DNA of 64,000 nt from Dryocola sp051307055 (GCF_051307055.1 NZ_CP149994.1:3224001-3288000); one strand, 5' to 3'. Positions 23,260 to 32,018 are shown, counted from the stretch's first letter. Numbers and translations: made by a program. Notes: generated by a model from the letters alone, not told the origin.

Positions 23260-24131
23260 TGACTCTCTTTAAACTTCAGTTTTGCCAGGCCCGCAACGTT
23301 CACCCGAAGCGTGAAAATAGCCCCCGAAAGCGGACGCGCAGCGATTTCCGCTTCATCCATATTTTCCCGCGTGGTAGTGATAAACAGCGTTTTCATATCA
23401 TCGCCGCCAAAGCAGACCATCGTCGGACAACGTACCGGCAAAGTATATTCCTCCAGAATTTCACCCTGCGGGGAGAGCCGTGCGATGCGATAGCCATCGA
23501 ACAAAGCGGTCCAGTAGCAACCTTCCCTGTCTAAGGCTGCACCATCAGGAATACCCTCTCCCGGCGCGAAGCGTTTGAATACCTGCCGTACGCCGGGTTC
23601 CCCCTCTTCATTCAGGGAGGTGCGATAAATTACGCCATTCGGCGTATCGGATGTATACATCCACTTTTTATCTTCGCTGAAAGCCAGACCGTTCGCGCCA
23701 TGAATATCGTGCTGAATAATATGCGGCGTCAAATCATTATCAACACGGCACAGCAGGGCGCCGTTATAATCGCCCGGCCCCCAGAACGTGCCGGCGTAAA
23801 AACGGCCCTCGCGATCGGTGCCGCCATCGTTAAAACGCGCAAGCTCGGGATTATTGGGGTTATCGCAGACCTTATGGGTGATAAGGCCCGTTTGATTGGT
23901 AAGGTAAATTCCGCTGCGTAACGCTACGATAAAACCGCCGTTTTCACGAAAGGCAAAGCAGCCCACCTCTTCGGAAAACTGAATAACGTCATGCCTGGCG
24001 CTCACCGGGTGGTAGCGATGAATTTCGTTTTCAAGAATATCAGTCCAGTAAAGGCTCTGCTCTTCTGCGTTCCAGGTTGGGCATTCGGGCAGGTGACCGG
24101 TGTAATCAAACAGAACTTGCGGCTGTGCCAT
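23256..24131 (-). CDS. SMP-30/gluconolactonase-family protein
   Basis: Six-bladed beta-propeller lactonase family protein of 291 aa. Metal-site residues fit the family: Glu16 in LPECPTW, the Asn in the HGANGLAFSED segment and the Asp in the PDGAALD segment; FNDGGTDREGRFYAGT carries the substrate-side residues. Members hydrolyse sugar lactones (gluconolactone, arabinolactone) in sugar acid pathways. No signal peptide, so cytoplasmic. It lies between pheA and tyrA, where E. coli K-12 has no gene, and no sugar operon adjoins it; its substrate cannot be inferred. Confidence 0.85.
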   Translation of the reverse strand: MAQPQVLFDYTGHLPECPTWNAEEQSLYWTDILENEIHRYHPVSARHDVIQFSEEVGCFAFRENGGFIVALRSGIYLTNQTGLITHKVCDNPNNPELARFNDGGTDREGRFYAGTFWGPGDYNGALLCRVDNDLTPHIIQHDIHGANGLAFSEDKKWMYTSDTPNGVIYRTSLNEEGEPGVRQVFKRFAPGEGIPDGAALDREGCYWTALFDGYRIARLSPQGEILEEYTLPVRCPTMVCFGGDDMKTLFITTTRENMDEAEIAARPLSGAIFTLRVNVAGLAKLKFKESQ

Positions 24132-24149
24132 TTCAGGTATCCTTATCGC

Positions 24150-24182
24150 AAAAAAAAGCCAGCGGGCTTTGCCGCTGGCTTT
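24150..24182 (-). terminator. tyrA terminator
   Basis: Minus strand AGCCAGCGG-CAAAGC-CCGCTGGCT followed by TTTTTTTT, 24 bases after the tyrA stop and just upstream of the lactonase start. Confidence 0.9.
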
Positions 24183-24203
24183 GATTATAAAACCTTTTTA
24201 CTG

Positions 24204-25325
24204 CTACTGACGGTTATCATTCGCCTGGCGTAACAAAGTGCGGCTTTCGCTCTGGAAACGCTGGGCGTAGTCCCCGAACCAGTGTTCAACCTTGCGGAAG
24301 CTGTCGATAAACGCCTGCTTATCGCCATGCTCAAGCAGACCAATCGCCTCGCCGAATCTTTTATAATAACGCTTGATCAGCGCCAGATTACTCTCCGACG
24401 ACATAATGATATCGGCGTACAGCTGCGGATCCTGCGCAAACAGCCGCCCGACCATCGCCAGCTCCAGCCGGTAAATTGGCGAAGAAAGCGCCAGCAGCTG
24501 CTCCAGCTGCACATTCTCTTCCGCCAGATGCAGGCCGTAAGCGAAAGTGGCAAAGTGGCGCAACGCCTGGATAAACGCCATGTTCTGGTCGTGCTCAACG
24601 GCGCTGGAGCGGTGTAAGCGCGCGCCCCAGACCTGTATCTGCTCCAGAAACCACTGATAGGCTTCCGGCTGGCGCCCATCGCAATAGACCACAACCTGTT
24701 TTGCCAGGCTGCCGCTATCCGGCCCAAACATCGGGTGCAAACCTAATACCGGCCCGCCGTGGGCGGCTAACATGGCCTGCAGCGGCCCGTTCTTAACGGA
24801 GGCGAGATCGACAAGCACGCAGTCTTCCGGCAGCGGCGGCAGCTGGGCAATAACCTCTTCAGTAAGATGAATGGGAACGCTGACAATCACCATGCCGGCG
24901 TCAGCCATCATATCCGCGGCCCGGGGCCAGTCTTCTTTTTCAAGGATGCGCACCTGGTAACCGGAGAGCGTGAGCATTTTTTCGAATAAACGCCCCATCT
25001 GGCCGCCACCGCCGACAATCACCACCGGACGTAATGCCGGATAAAGGGTCTTGAATCCTTTATCGTTCTCGCTGGAGTAGGACTCACGCATTACGCGGCG
25101 CAGCACATCTTCAATGAGATCGGGCGGAACGCCGAGCGCTTCTGCTTCTTTGCGGCGGGAGGCCAGCATTGCCGCTTCACGCTCGGGAACATAAATGGGT
25201 AAGCCGTAGCGGCTTTTGACTTCGCCAACTTCCGCGACCAGCTCCAGGCGGCGTGCCAGAAGATCCAGCAGCGCCTTGTCTACCTCATCGATTTGATCGC
25301 GTAACGCGGTCAATTCAGCAACCAT
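24204..25325 (-). CDS. tyrA: Bifunctional chorismate mutase/prephenate dehydrogenase
   Basis: T-protein of tyrosine biosynthesis: chorismate to prephenate, then oxidative decarboxylation to 4-hydroxyphenylpyruvate with NAD. The 373-aa product matches E. coli. Residues 1-90 are the chorismate mutase (RDQIDEVDKALLDLLARRLE); the dehydrogenase starts with the Rossmann motif VIVGGGGQMGRLFEKM near residue 102 and contains the HPMFGPD active-site segment. Second gene of the aroF-tyrA operon, 11 bp after aroF. Confidence 0.98.
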   Translation of the reverse strand: MVAELTALRDQIDEVDKALLDLLARRLELVAEVGEVKSRYGLPIYVPEREAAMLASRRKEAEALGVPPDLIEDVLRRVMRESYSSENDKGFKTLYPALRPVVIVGGGGQMGRLFEKMLTLSGYQVRILEKEDWPRAADMMADAGMVIVSVPIHLTEEVIAQLPPLPEDCVLVDLASVKNGPLQAMLAAHGGPVLGLHPMFGPDSGSLAKQVVVYCDGRQPEAYQWFLEQIQVWGARLHRSSAVEHDQNMAFIQALRHFATFAYGLHLAEENVQLEQLLALSSPIYRLELAMVGRLFAQDPQLYADIIMSSESNLALIKRYYKRFGEAIGLLEHGDKQAFIDSFRKVEHWFGDYAQRFQSESRTLLRQANDNRQ

Positions 25326-25336
25326 AGTAAAACCTC

Positions 25337-26407
25337 TTATGCCTTACGCGCCGCAAGCGTACCGTGCAGATCTTTATGGATCTCAAGCAGCAGGCTTTCC
25401 GTTGTTTCCCAGTTGATGCAGGCATCGGTAACGGAAACGCCGTATTTCATTGCGCTGCGTGGCTGCTCAGACGACTGGTTCCCTTCATGGATATTGCTCT
25501 CAATCATCAGGCCGATAATCGAACGGTTACCATCTTTAATCTGCGCGATGGCGGACTCGGCCACGCCCGGCTGGCGGCGGTAGTCTTTGTTAGAATTGCC
25601 ATGGCTGCAATCTATCATCAAGGCCGGACGCAGTCCCGCCTGCTGCATCTCTTTTTCGCACTGGGCCACATCTTCCGGGCTGTAGTTTGGCGCTTTGCCG
25701 CCGCGCAGAATGACATGTCCATCCGGATTGCCCTGGGTTTGCAGCAGGCAAACCTGCCCCGCCTGGTTGATGCCGACAAAACGGTGCGGCATCGCAGCCG
25801 CGCGCATCGCGTTAATTGCCGTACCCAGGCTACCGTCGGTACCATTTTTAAAGCCAACCGGCATGGAAAGGCCGGAAGCCATTTCACGGTGAGTCTGGGA
25901 CTCGGTGGTGCGTGCGCCAATTGCCGACCAGCTAAACAGATCGCCCAGGTATTGCGGGCTGTTCGGATCAAGCGCTTCCGTTGCCAGCGGCAAGCCCATG
26001 CTGACCAGCTCCACCAGCAGATTGCGCGCCATCTTCAGACCTGCTTCCACATCAAACGAGCCATCCATGTGCGGATCGTTAATCAGCCCTTTCCAGCCCA
26101 CGGTAGTACGTGGTTTCTCAAAATAGACGCGCATGACGAGGTACAGACTATCGCTGACTTGTTCAGAAAGTGCTTTAAAACGACGAGCATATTCAATCGC
26201 GGTTTCCGGATCGTGGATCGAGCAAGGCCCACAAACCACCAGCAGACGGGGATCGCGACCGGCGATAATGTCCGAGATGGTCTGGCGTGATTGTTCGATC
26301 TGTACCGTTTGTTCAGCAGTAAGCGGGAACTCGGCTTTAAGCTGATCCGGCGTGATTAATACCTGTTCGTCAGAAATATGAACGTTGTTCAGCGCGTCTT
26401 TTTGCAT
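25337..26407 (-). CDS. aroF: Tyr-sensitive 3-deoxy-7-phosphoheptulonate (DAHP) synthase
   Basis: Commits phosphoenolpyruvate and erythrose 4-phosphate to the shikimate pathway; this isozyme is inhibited by tyrosine. The 356-aa product equals E. coli AroF in length and shows the type I DAHP synthase motifs VVCGPCSIHD, KPRTTVGWKGL, PVGFKNGTDG and IDCSHGNSNK. Co-transcribed with tyrA. A TyrR box lies upstream, and a 19-bp palindrome lies in the leader. Confidence 0.98.
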   Translation of the reverse strand: MQKDALNNVHISDEQVLITPDQLKAEFPLTAEQTVQIEQSRQTISDIIAGRDPRLLVVCGPCSIHDPETAIEYARRFKALSEQVSDSLYLVMRVYFEKPRTTVGWKGLINDPHMDGSFDVEAGLKMARNLLVELVSMGLPLATEALDPNSPQYLGDLFSWSAIGARTTESQTHREMASGLSMPVGFKNGTDGSLGTAINAMRAAAMPHRFVGINQAGQVCLLQTQGNPDGHVILRGGKAPNYSPEDVAQCEKEMQQAGLRPALMIDCSHGNSNKDYRRQPGVAESAIAQIKDGNRSIIGLMIESNIHEGNQSSEQPRSAMKYGVSVTDACINWETTESLLLEIHKDLHGTLAARKA

Positions 26408-26441
26408 GATGGCGGTCCTGTTTAGCTCGTTTGCGATAGTC

Positions 26442-26460
26442 GTTTCCTCAGTGAGGAAAC
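26442..26460. repeat. 19-bp palindrome in aroF leader
   Basis: GTTTCCTCAGTGAGGAAAC is a perfect palindrome with a single central base, 35 bases upstream of the aroF start. There is no T-tract, so it is not an intrinsic terminator. It could be an mRNA stem or a protein site. Confidence 0.5.
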
Positions 26461-26500
26461 CTTACCTTACCATGAACCGTAAAGTTTGCAATCCATATTA

Positions 26501-26518
26501 CGTAAATAATACGTTACA
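26501..26518. promoter_or_regulatory. TyrR box upstream of aroF
   Basis: CGTAAATAATACGTTACA fits the TyrR consensus TGTAAA-N6-TTTACA with two mismatches. E. coli aroF is repressed by tyrosine-bound TyrR through three such boxes; only this one is convincing by eye. Confidence 0.6.
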
Positions 26519-26862
26519 GAGAGCAATAAAATGGCGTCAGGCACCAGATTAAAGATGCTTTTCGTAAAGAAAAAATTACACCAATGCTATCGCATAACGG
26601 GCTGGCTAAGGTATGTACTGATAGATTCATTCAGCGCACCAGCGCCCCATCTTTGTTTTTGCCAGGCTGCATTGAAGAAAGTCCAGACGTTGCGCGATAT
26701 TAATAATAAAAGTGCTAAAGCCGGGTACGTAGACCTTTATTGGGCGGTGAAGTTTTTTTACAGAATATTCTGATGCCCGCTTAACGTTTCAGTTTAATGT
26801 CAACTTTTTTACTTCTTTTAACAATTTACTGCGCCAAATTCCCGGCTGCTCTCTTTTTTGAT
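26519..26862. other. Intergenic region with no supported gene
   Basis: About 340 bases between the aroF control region and the DUF2382 promoter. An 80-codon frame starting at 26531 is open but resembles no family I know and has atypical composition, so I do not call it. The rest is AT-rich. Confidence 0.5.
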
Positions 26863-26872
26863 CTATGCTTAA
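26863..26872 (+). promoter_or_regulatory. Sigma-S-like extended -10 upstream of the DUF2382 genes
   Basis: CTATGCTTAA differs at one base from the sigma-S-preferred CTATACTTAA. It lies about 92 bases before the first DUF2382 start, which fits stationary-phase or stress expression of this gene pair. Inference from sequence only. Confidence 0.45.
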
Positions 26873-26964
26873 CAGAACACCGGTAAATAACTTTATAAAA
26901 ATCTGTTAAGAGTTTTCGTTATTTATTAAGCAGTTATTTTAATAGCAATATATCCGGGTAAAAT

Positions 26965-27372
26965 ATGTCAAATAAAAGCGACATCGATAAAGATCGGATC
27001 AGTGCCAAAAACACGGTATCCCTTGCGGAGGAGCGTGTTGAGCTGGGCACAAAGAAAGTTGTCGACCGGCGTGTACGCCTCAAGCGCTCCACGCGGGCCG
27101 AAGAGAAGCTTATTGAGACGGAGCTGACGCACGAGGATGTGGTAATCGAACGCGTCGCAAAAAACGAAGCGGTAAAAGCCGGAAATATCCCTCAGGTTCG
27201 TCAGGAAGGCGATGTCACAATAATCCCTATTATAGAAGAGCGTATTGAAATAATTAAGTATTACGTTCTCACCGAAGAAGTTCATGTTATTAAAAATCTC
27301 AGGACAGAGACGCATCAGGAAAATATCATTTTACGATCGCAGGAAATTAATATTTCAACGGAAGATGAATGA
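26965..27372 (+). CDS. DUF2382 (YsnF/AvaK) domain protein, single domain
   Basis: Highly charged 135-aa protein. The DUF2382 pattern is visible: LAEERVELGTKKVVDRRVRL, then VVIERVAKNEAV and a PIIEERIEIIK stretch, giving alternating charged beta-strands of a PRC-barrel-associated stress domain. Family members such as YsnF of Bacillus are linked to general stress response; no enzyme activity is known. It is 34 bp upstream of a second, larger DUF2382 gene and probably in one operon with it. Confidence 0.85.
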   Translation: MSNKSDIDKDRISAKNTVSLAEERVELGTKKVVDRRVRLKRSTRAEEKLIETELTHEDVVIERVAKNEAVKAGNIPQVRQEGDVTIIPIIEERIEIIKYYVLTEEVHVIKNLRTETHQENIILRSQEINISTEDE

Positions 27373-27406
27373 CAACCTTTTAGACTTATCATGAGGAACA
27401 TCAGAT

Positions 27407-28396
27407 ATGGCACACGAAAAAATCGTTACGGCTTTCACCCAACCTCAGCAGGCAGAAGTTGCTAAAGAGAAACTCATTGCGGAAGGTATTTCGGGCGATA
27501 ACATCGATATTATTTCGGGCGAAAGGTTACGCGATGAAGATAAAGAAATTCGTCATCCGAGCTTCTGGCAACGCCTGTTCGGCGACGATGTTGATGATGA
27601 TTATGCGTCCGAGTACAACAAAGCCATCCGCGCTGGCGGAGTGCTGCTGATTGCCCGAGTGGATAAAGACGACGCGGACAGAATCGAAACGCTGCTGGAC
27701 AGCTGCGCCAGCGATTACGCTACAAATAGCAGCGTTGGCGATGACATCTATGGCAAAAATTTCCTCGGGGAAACCGACGATGTGGCGCCTCGCGCCGTCG
27801 GACAGGATATCTCGGATCCTGCCTTAAGGAGTGAAAGCGCAGGCTTAAGGGATGAAGATTACGTAAGCGATGATGAGGTTGTAGCAAAAACGCTTCCCGG
27901 CGACGCTGATTATGTAAGCGGGCGTACCGCTTCTGCGGATATCGCAGGAGGCGTAACAGGTGACGTTCAGGCCAACCCGGCTTACAGAGAAGGCGATAAC
28001 CGGGAAACGCTGACGCTGGCTGAAGAAGAGATCGACGTAGGCAAACGTCGGGTCAGCGACGGTAAAGTTCGCCTGCGCCGCTATACGGTTGAAGATGAAG
28101 TGGCGGAAGATATCTCACTTACCGAACAGCACGCCGACGTGTTCCGTTCCGCCCTTAATGAACCGGCTTATCTTAATGATGTGGACTGGTCAGAACAGAC
28201 GCTTGAAGTTGAAGAGTCGCACGAGGTGCCTACGGTGAATAAAACCGCTCATGTCCGTGAAGAGGTGGGCCTGCGCACTGAAACCACGGAGCGTACCGAA
28301 ACGGTTAAAGACACGGTTCGCCGTCAGGAAGTGGAAGTGGATAAAAACGGCCTTGAAAACGATCCGAACAGATCGAAGTTCCCGCCAAAAGAGTAA
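27407..28396 (+). CDS. Stress protein: YflT-like (general stress protein 17M) domain plus DUF2382
   Basis: Acidic 329-aa protein with two parts. The N-terminal 110 residues (KIVTAFTQPQQAEVAKEKL, AGGVLLIARVDKDDADRIE) look like the general stress protein 17M/YflT fold. A disordered acidic linker follows, and residues about 205-325 carry a DUF2382 domain (LAEEEIDVGKRRVSDGKVRL, EVEESHEVPTVNKTAHV, VKDTVRRQEVEVDK). GAGGAA precedes the ATG. In E. coli K-12 the yfiLRNB genes occupy this place between aroF and rplS, so the pair is a lineage-specific replacement. Function unknown; a role in stress or envelope maintenance is a guess. Confidence 0.85.
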   Translation: MAHEKIVTAFTQPQQAEVAKEKLIAEGISGDNIDIISGERLRDEDKEIRHPSFWQRLFGDDVDDDYASEYNKAIRAGGVLLIARVDKDDADRIETLLDSCASDYATNSSVGDDIYGKNFLGETDDVAPRAVGQDISDPALRSESAGLRDEDYVSDDEVVAKTLPGDADYVSGRTASADIAGGVTGDVQANPAYREGDNRETLTLAEEEIDVGKRRVSDGKVRLRRYTVEDEVAEDISLTEQHADVFRSALNEPAYLNDVDWSEQTLEVEESHEVPTVNKTAHVREEVGLRTETTERTETVKDTVRRQEVEVDKNGLENDPNRSKFPPKE

Positions 28397-28454
28397 TGTT
28401 CCCTCGGCGTATTAGCTGGTACGTTTTAAACGGCCTTGTGTCGACACCAGCAGC

Positions 28455-28484
28455 AAAAAAGGGGTTAGCTCATCGCTAACCCCT
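28455..28484 (-). terminator. rplS operon terminator
   Basis: Minus strand AAGGGGTTAGC-GATGA-GCTAACCCC then TTTTTTGC, a 9-10 bp stem with T run. It may also stop transcription from the plus-strand DUF2382 operon. Confidence 0.85.
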
Positions 28485-28523
28485 TGTTTCACTTTAACGT
28501 TTGGATGCCGCGTTAGCGATATC

Positions 28524-28871
28524 TTAGTTCAGACGCTCTTTGATACGAGCAGACTTACCAGTACGCTCACGCAGGTAGTACAGTTTAGCTTTACGAACGG
28601 CACCACGACGTTTAACGGTAATGCTGTCGATTACCGGGGAGTGAGTCTGGAATACGCGCTCAACACCTTCGCCGTTGGAAATTTTACGAACAGTGAATGC
28701 AGAGTGCAGACCGCGGTTACGGATAGCGATAACCACGCCCTCAAATGCCTGCAGACGTTTTTTAGAACCTTCAACGACCCATACTTTCACTTCCACGGAG
28801 TCGCCCGGACGGAAGGAAGGTACATCCTGTTTCATCTGTTCTTGTTCAATTTGCTTAATAATGTTGCTCAT
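28524..28871 (-). CDS. rplS: 50S ribosomal protein L19
   Basis: 115-aa protein at the 30S-50S interface. Sequence is nearly identical to E. coli L19 (SNIIKQIEQEQMKQDVPSFR near the N-terminus and the KLYYLRERTGKSARIKERL C-terminus). Last gene of the rpsP-rimM-trmD-rplS operon, in the E. coli order. Confidence 0.98.
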   Translation of the reverse strand: MSNIIKQIEQEQMKQDVPSFRPGDSVEVKVWVVEGSKKRLQAFEGVVIAIRNRGLHSAFTVRKISNGEGVERVFQTHSPVIDSITVKRRGAVRKAKLYYLRERTGKSARIKERLN

Positions 28872-28914
28872 AATTTAATCTCTTATCCTGGGTAAACTGA
28901 TGTATTGGGAGGCT

Positions 28915-29682
28915 TTAGCCTTGCCCATCATGTTTATGCTGCTGTTGTGCATGCTCCTGTTGGAACTCTGCCAGCAACCTTGCTTGCTCTTCAGTCAGAG
29001 CCAGGTTTTCCAGAAGTTCAGGTCTTCTAAGCCAGGTGCGGCCCAGCGACTGTTTCAGGCGCCAGCGGCGGATCTCGGCATGGTTCCCCGACAGCAATAC
29101 CGCCGGTACTTCCATCCCCTCTAACACTTCAGGACGGGTATAGTGTGGACAGTCCAGCAACCCATCGGCAAACGAATCTTCAATTGCCGATGCTTCATGG
29201 CCCAGTACGCCCGGAATAAACCGTGAGACGGAGTCAATCAGCGTCATTGCCGGTAGCTCGCCACCGCTGAGAACGTAATCGCCGATTGACCATTCTTCGT
29301 CAATTTCGGTCTGGATCACGCGCTCATCGATTCCCTCGTAACGGCCACAAACCAGAATTAACTTCTTGTTGGTTGCCAGTTCACAGACGCCTGCTTGATC
29401 AAGCTTGCGCCCCTGAGGTGAAAGATAGATTACCTTTGCGCCTTCCCCTGCCGCCGCTTTCGCTGCGTGGATGGCTTCCCTTAACGGGTTTACCATCATA
29501 AGCATACCCGGTCCGCCGCCGTAAGGACGATCGTCCACGGTACGGTGCCGGTCATAAGTGAAGTCGCGCGGACTCCAGCTCTGGATGCTCAGCAGGCCAT
29601 TTTTAACTGCCCGGCCAGTTACCCCGTAATCGGTAATTGCGCGGAACATCTCTGGAAACAGGCTAACTACACCAATAAACAC
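28915..29682 (-). CDS. trmD: tRNA (guanine-N1-37)-methyltransferase
   Basis: Essential SPOUT methyltransferase that makes m1G37 next to the anticodon and prevents +1 frameshifting. The 255-aa product shows the trefoil-knot S-adenosylmethionine pocket LILVCGRYEGIDERV and IGDYVLSGGELPAM, with catalytic Asp in the EDSFADGLLDCPHYTRP segment. Third gene of the rpsP operon. Confidence 0.98.
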   Translation of the reverse strand: MFIGVVSLFPEMFRAITDYGVTGRAVKNGLLSIQSWSPRDFTYDRHRTVDDRPYGGGPGMLMMVNPLREAIHAAKAAAGEGAKVIYLSPQGRKLDQAGVCELATNKKLILVCGRYEGIDERVIQTEIDEEWSIGDYVLSGGELPAMTLIDSVSRFIPGVLGHEASAIEDSFADGLLDCPHYTRPEVLEGMEVPAVLLSGNHAEIRRWRLKQSLGRTWLRRPELLENLALTEEQARLLAEFQQEHAQQQHKHDGQG

Positions 29683-29727
29683 AAGCCTTTCCCCATCACG
29701 CCGTTTCGTTACCGTTTATCCGGAGGT

Positions 29728-30276
29728 TTAGAAACCAGGATCCCAATCTACTTCAATCGTTTGAGTAGCGAGATCGACTTTCTTGATAACCTGCCCATCG
29801 AGGAACGGAACCAGCCGCTCCTTGATACCGAACGCATCTTTCAGGTTTGCCTTAATGACGAGCACGTCATTGGAGCCGGTTTCCATCATGTCAATGACTT
29901 TACCGAGCTGATATCCCTGTGTGGTCACTACCTGGCAGCCCATAAGGTCTTTCCAGTAATAGTCACCCTCTTCGAGATGAGGCAACTGCGATGAATCAAC
30001 CACAATTTCGCAATTGGTGAGAAGATTCGCGGCATCCCGATCGTCAACGCCTTTCAGCTTGATGATCAGATCCTGATTGTGGTGCTTCCAGCTCTCAAGC
30101 TGTACCTGCTGCCACTGACCCGCCTTCTGGATAAACCAGGGCTGATAGTCAAAAATGCTTTCGGCGTCTTCGGTGGAGGAGAACACTCTGAGCCAACCAC
30201 GAATACCGTAGCAGGAGCCCATTTTCCCCAACACGATTGGGTTAACAGGTACCGAAGCTGCGAGTTGATTGCTCAT
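29728..30276 (-). CDS. rimM: 16S rRNA processing factor RimM
   Basis: Assembly factor for the 30S head that binds S19. The 182-aa product matches E. coli: N-terminal RimM domain (VLGKMGSCYGIRGWLRVFSS) and a C-terminal PRC-barrel (YYWKDLMGCQVVT ... GSNDVLVIK). The start at 30276 matches the E. coli start; in-frame ATG and GTG codons lie three to nine bases upstream. Second gene of the operon. Confidence 0.97.
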   Translation of the reverse strand: MSNQLAASVPVNPIVLGKMGSCYGIRGWLRVFSSTEDAESIFDYQPWFIQKAGQWQQVQLESWKHHNQDLIIKLKGVDDRDAANLLTNCEIVVDSSQLPHLEEGDYYWKDLMGCQVVTTQGYQLGKVIDMMETGSNDVLVIKANLKDAFGIKERLVPFLDGQVIKKVDLATQTIEVDWDPGF

Positions 30277-30294
30277 CATGACCACCGTGACAGA

Positions 30295-30543
30295 TTAAGC
30301 TGCTTTTTTTGCTGCTTTGATCAGCGTAGCTACGCGATCGGAAACGGTAGCGCCAAGGCCAACCCAATGCTCGATACGATCCAGATTCAGGCGGCTTGCC
30401 TCGTCTTTCTCACCGGCGATAGGGTTGAAGAAACCAACGCGCTCGATGAAGCGACCGTTACGTGCATTACGGCTGTCAGTAACAACAACCTGGTAGAACG
30501 GACGCTTTTTAGCGCCGTGACGTGCTAAACGAATAGTTACCAT
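30295..30543 (-). CDS. rpsP: 30S ribosomal protein S16
   Basis: 82-aa small-subunit protein, identical in length to E. coli S16 (MVTIRLARHGAKKRPFYQVV). The ATG at 30543 is preceded by AGAGGATG; the longer open frame to 30579 is not supported. First gene of the rpsP-rimM-trmD-rplS operon, 18 bp before rimM. Confidence 0.98.
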   Translation of the reverse strand: MVTIRLARHGAKKRPFYQVVVTDSRNARNGRFIERVGFFNPIAGEKDEASRLNLDRIEHWVGLGATVSDRVATLIKAAKKAA

Positions 30544-30567
30544 AACATCCTCTTTAGTGAATAAAAC

Positions 30568-30601
30568 ACCGGGCTCCATCGAGGGACGGAACCCGGTGTC
30601 A
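30568..30601. repeat. Inverted repeat upstream of rpsP
   Basis: ACACCGGG and CCCGGTGT are exact inverse copies separated by 18 bases, in the leader between ffh and rpsP. It could be a leader stem or attenuator of the ribosomal operon; there is no T-tract. Confidence 0.4.
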
Positions 30602-30656
30602 TATTAAAAGCCCGAAAATTTTACTCATTTGGGCGCAAAAAGCAATCTAAATGAGC

Positions 30657-32018
30657 TTAACGGCCTGGGAAACCTGGCGGCATCATGCCTTTCATGCCGC
30701 GCATCATTTTCGCCATTCCGCCTTTTTTCATCTTCTTCATCATGCGCTGCATGTCGTCGAACTGCTTGAGCAGGCGGTTTACGTCCTGCACCTGCATGCC
30801 GGAACCCTGCGCGATACGGCGCTTGCGGGAACCTTTAATGATTTCTGGCGCCGCGCGCTCCTTGAGGGTCATGGAGTTGATAATCGCCTCCATGCGCACC
30901 AGCACTTTGTCATCCATCTGGGATTTGACGTTGTCCGGCAGCTGTCCCATGCCCGGCAGCTTGCTCATCATGCTCGCCATGCCGCCCATGTTTTTCATCT
31001 GCTTGAGCTGCTCAAGGAAGTCGTTGAGGTCGAAGCCATCGCCTTTTTTCAGCTTGCTGGCGAGCTTCTCGGCCTGAGCGCGGTCAACTTTGCTTTCGAT
31101 ATCTTCGATAAGCGACAGCACGTCGCCCATGCCCAGAATACGCGAAGCGATACGATCCGGGTGGAACGGCTCCAGCGCTTCGGTTTTCTCGCCGACGCCG
31201 AGGAATTTAATCGGCTTGCCGGTAATGTGTCGAATAGACAGCGCTGCACCGCCGCGCGCATCGCCGTCTACCTTGGTCAGCACCACGCCCGTCAGCGGCA
31301 GCGCTTCGTTAAACGCCTTCGCGGTATTTGCCGCATCCTGACCGGTCATGGCATCGACCACAAACAGGGTTTCTACCGGATTAATCGCGGCGTGCACCTG
31401 TTTGATTTCATCCATCATCGCTTCGTCTACGTGCAGACGACCGGCGGTATCCACCAGCAGCACGTCGTAGAACTTCAGCTTCGCTTCCTTCAGCGCCGCG
31501 TTGACGATATCGACAGGTTTTTGCCCAACGTCAGACGGGAAGAACTCTACGCCAACCTGTTCAGCCAGGGTTTCCAGCTGTTTGATCGCCGCCGGGCGAT
31601 AGACGTCGGCAGAGACGACCAGCACCTTCTTCTTATGCTTCTCGCGTAAGAATTTACCCAGCTTGCCCACGCTTGTGGTTTTACCGGCGCCCTGCAGGCC
31701 CGCCATCAGCACTACGGCTGGCGGCTGCGCGGCAAGGTTAAGCACGGCGTTTTCTTCGCCCATTGCCGCAACCAGCTCGGCGCGAACGATTTTGACGAAC
31801 TCCTGACCCGGCGTCAGGCTCTTGTTAACCTCGTGACCAACCGCTTTTTCTTTTACACGGCTGATAAAATCGCGCACTACCGGCAGCGCAACGTCCGCTT
31901 CCAGCAGTGCCATGCGCACTTCGCGCAGCGTTTCTTTAACGTTCTCTTCAGTCAGCCGCCCACGGCCGCTGATATTGCGCAGGGTACGCGACAGACGGTC
32001 AGTTAAATTATCAAACAT
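30657..32018 (-). CDS. ffh: Signal recognition particle protein Ffh
   Basis: SRP54 GTPase that, with 4.5S RNA, binds signal sequences and delivers ribosomes to FtsY. The 453-aa product has the N/G domains with GLQGAGKTTS near residue 107, DTAGR and TKVDGDARGG motifs, and a methionine-rich M domain at the C-terminus (MMRGMKGMMPPGFPGR at the end). The ATG at 32018 fits E. coli's length; the frame is open 15 codons upstream. Confidence 0.98.
   Translation of the reverse strand: MFDNLTDRLSRTLRNISGRGRLTEENVKETLREVRMALLEADVALPVVRDFISRVKEKAVGHEVNKSLTPGQEFVKIVRAELVAAMGEENAVLNLAAQPPAVVLMAGLQGAGKTTSVGKLGKFLREKHKKKVLVVSADVYRPAAIKQLETLAEQVGVEFFPSDVGQKPVDIVNAALKEAKLKFYDVLLVDTAGRLHVDEAMMDEIKQVHAAINPVETLFVVDAMTGQDAANTAKAFNEALPLTGVVLTKVDGDARGGAALSIRHITGKPIKFLGVGEKTEALEPFHPDRIASRILGMGDVLSLIEDIESKVDRAQAEKLASKLKKGDGFDLNDFLEQLKQMKNMGGMASMMSKLPGMGQLPDNVKSQMDDKVLVRMEAIINSMTLKERAAPEIIKGSRKRRIAQGSGMQVQDVNRLLKQFDDMQRMMKKMKKGGMAKMMRGMKGMMPPGFPGR

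Noticed and set aside
26531..26773. 80-codon ORF on the plus strand between aroF and the DUF2382 genes
   Set aside because: No family resemblance, amino acid pattern is not protein-like, and it lies across the aroF control region.
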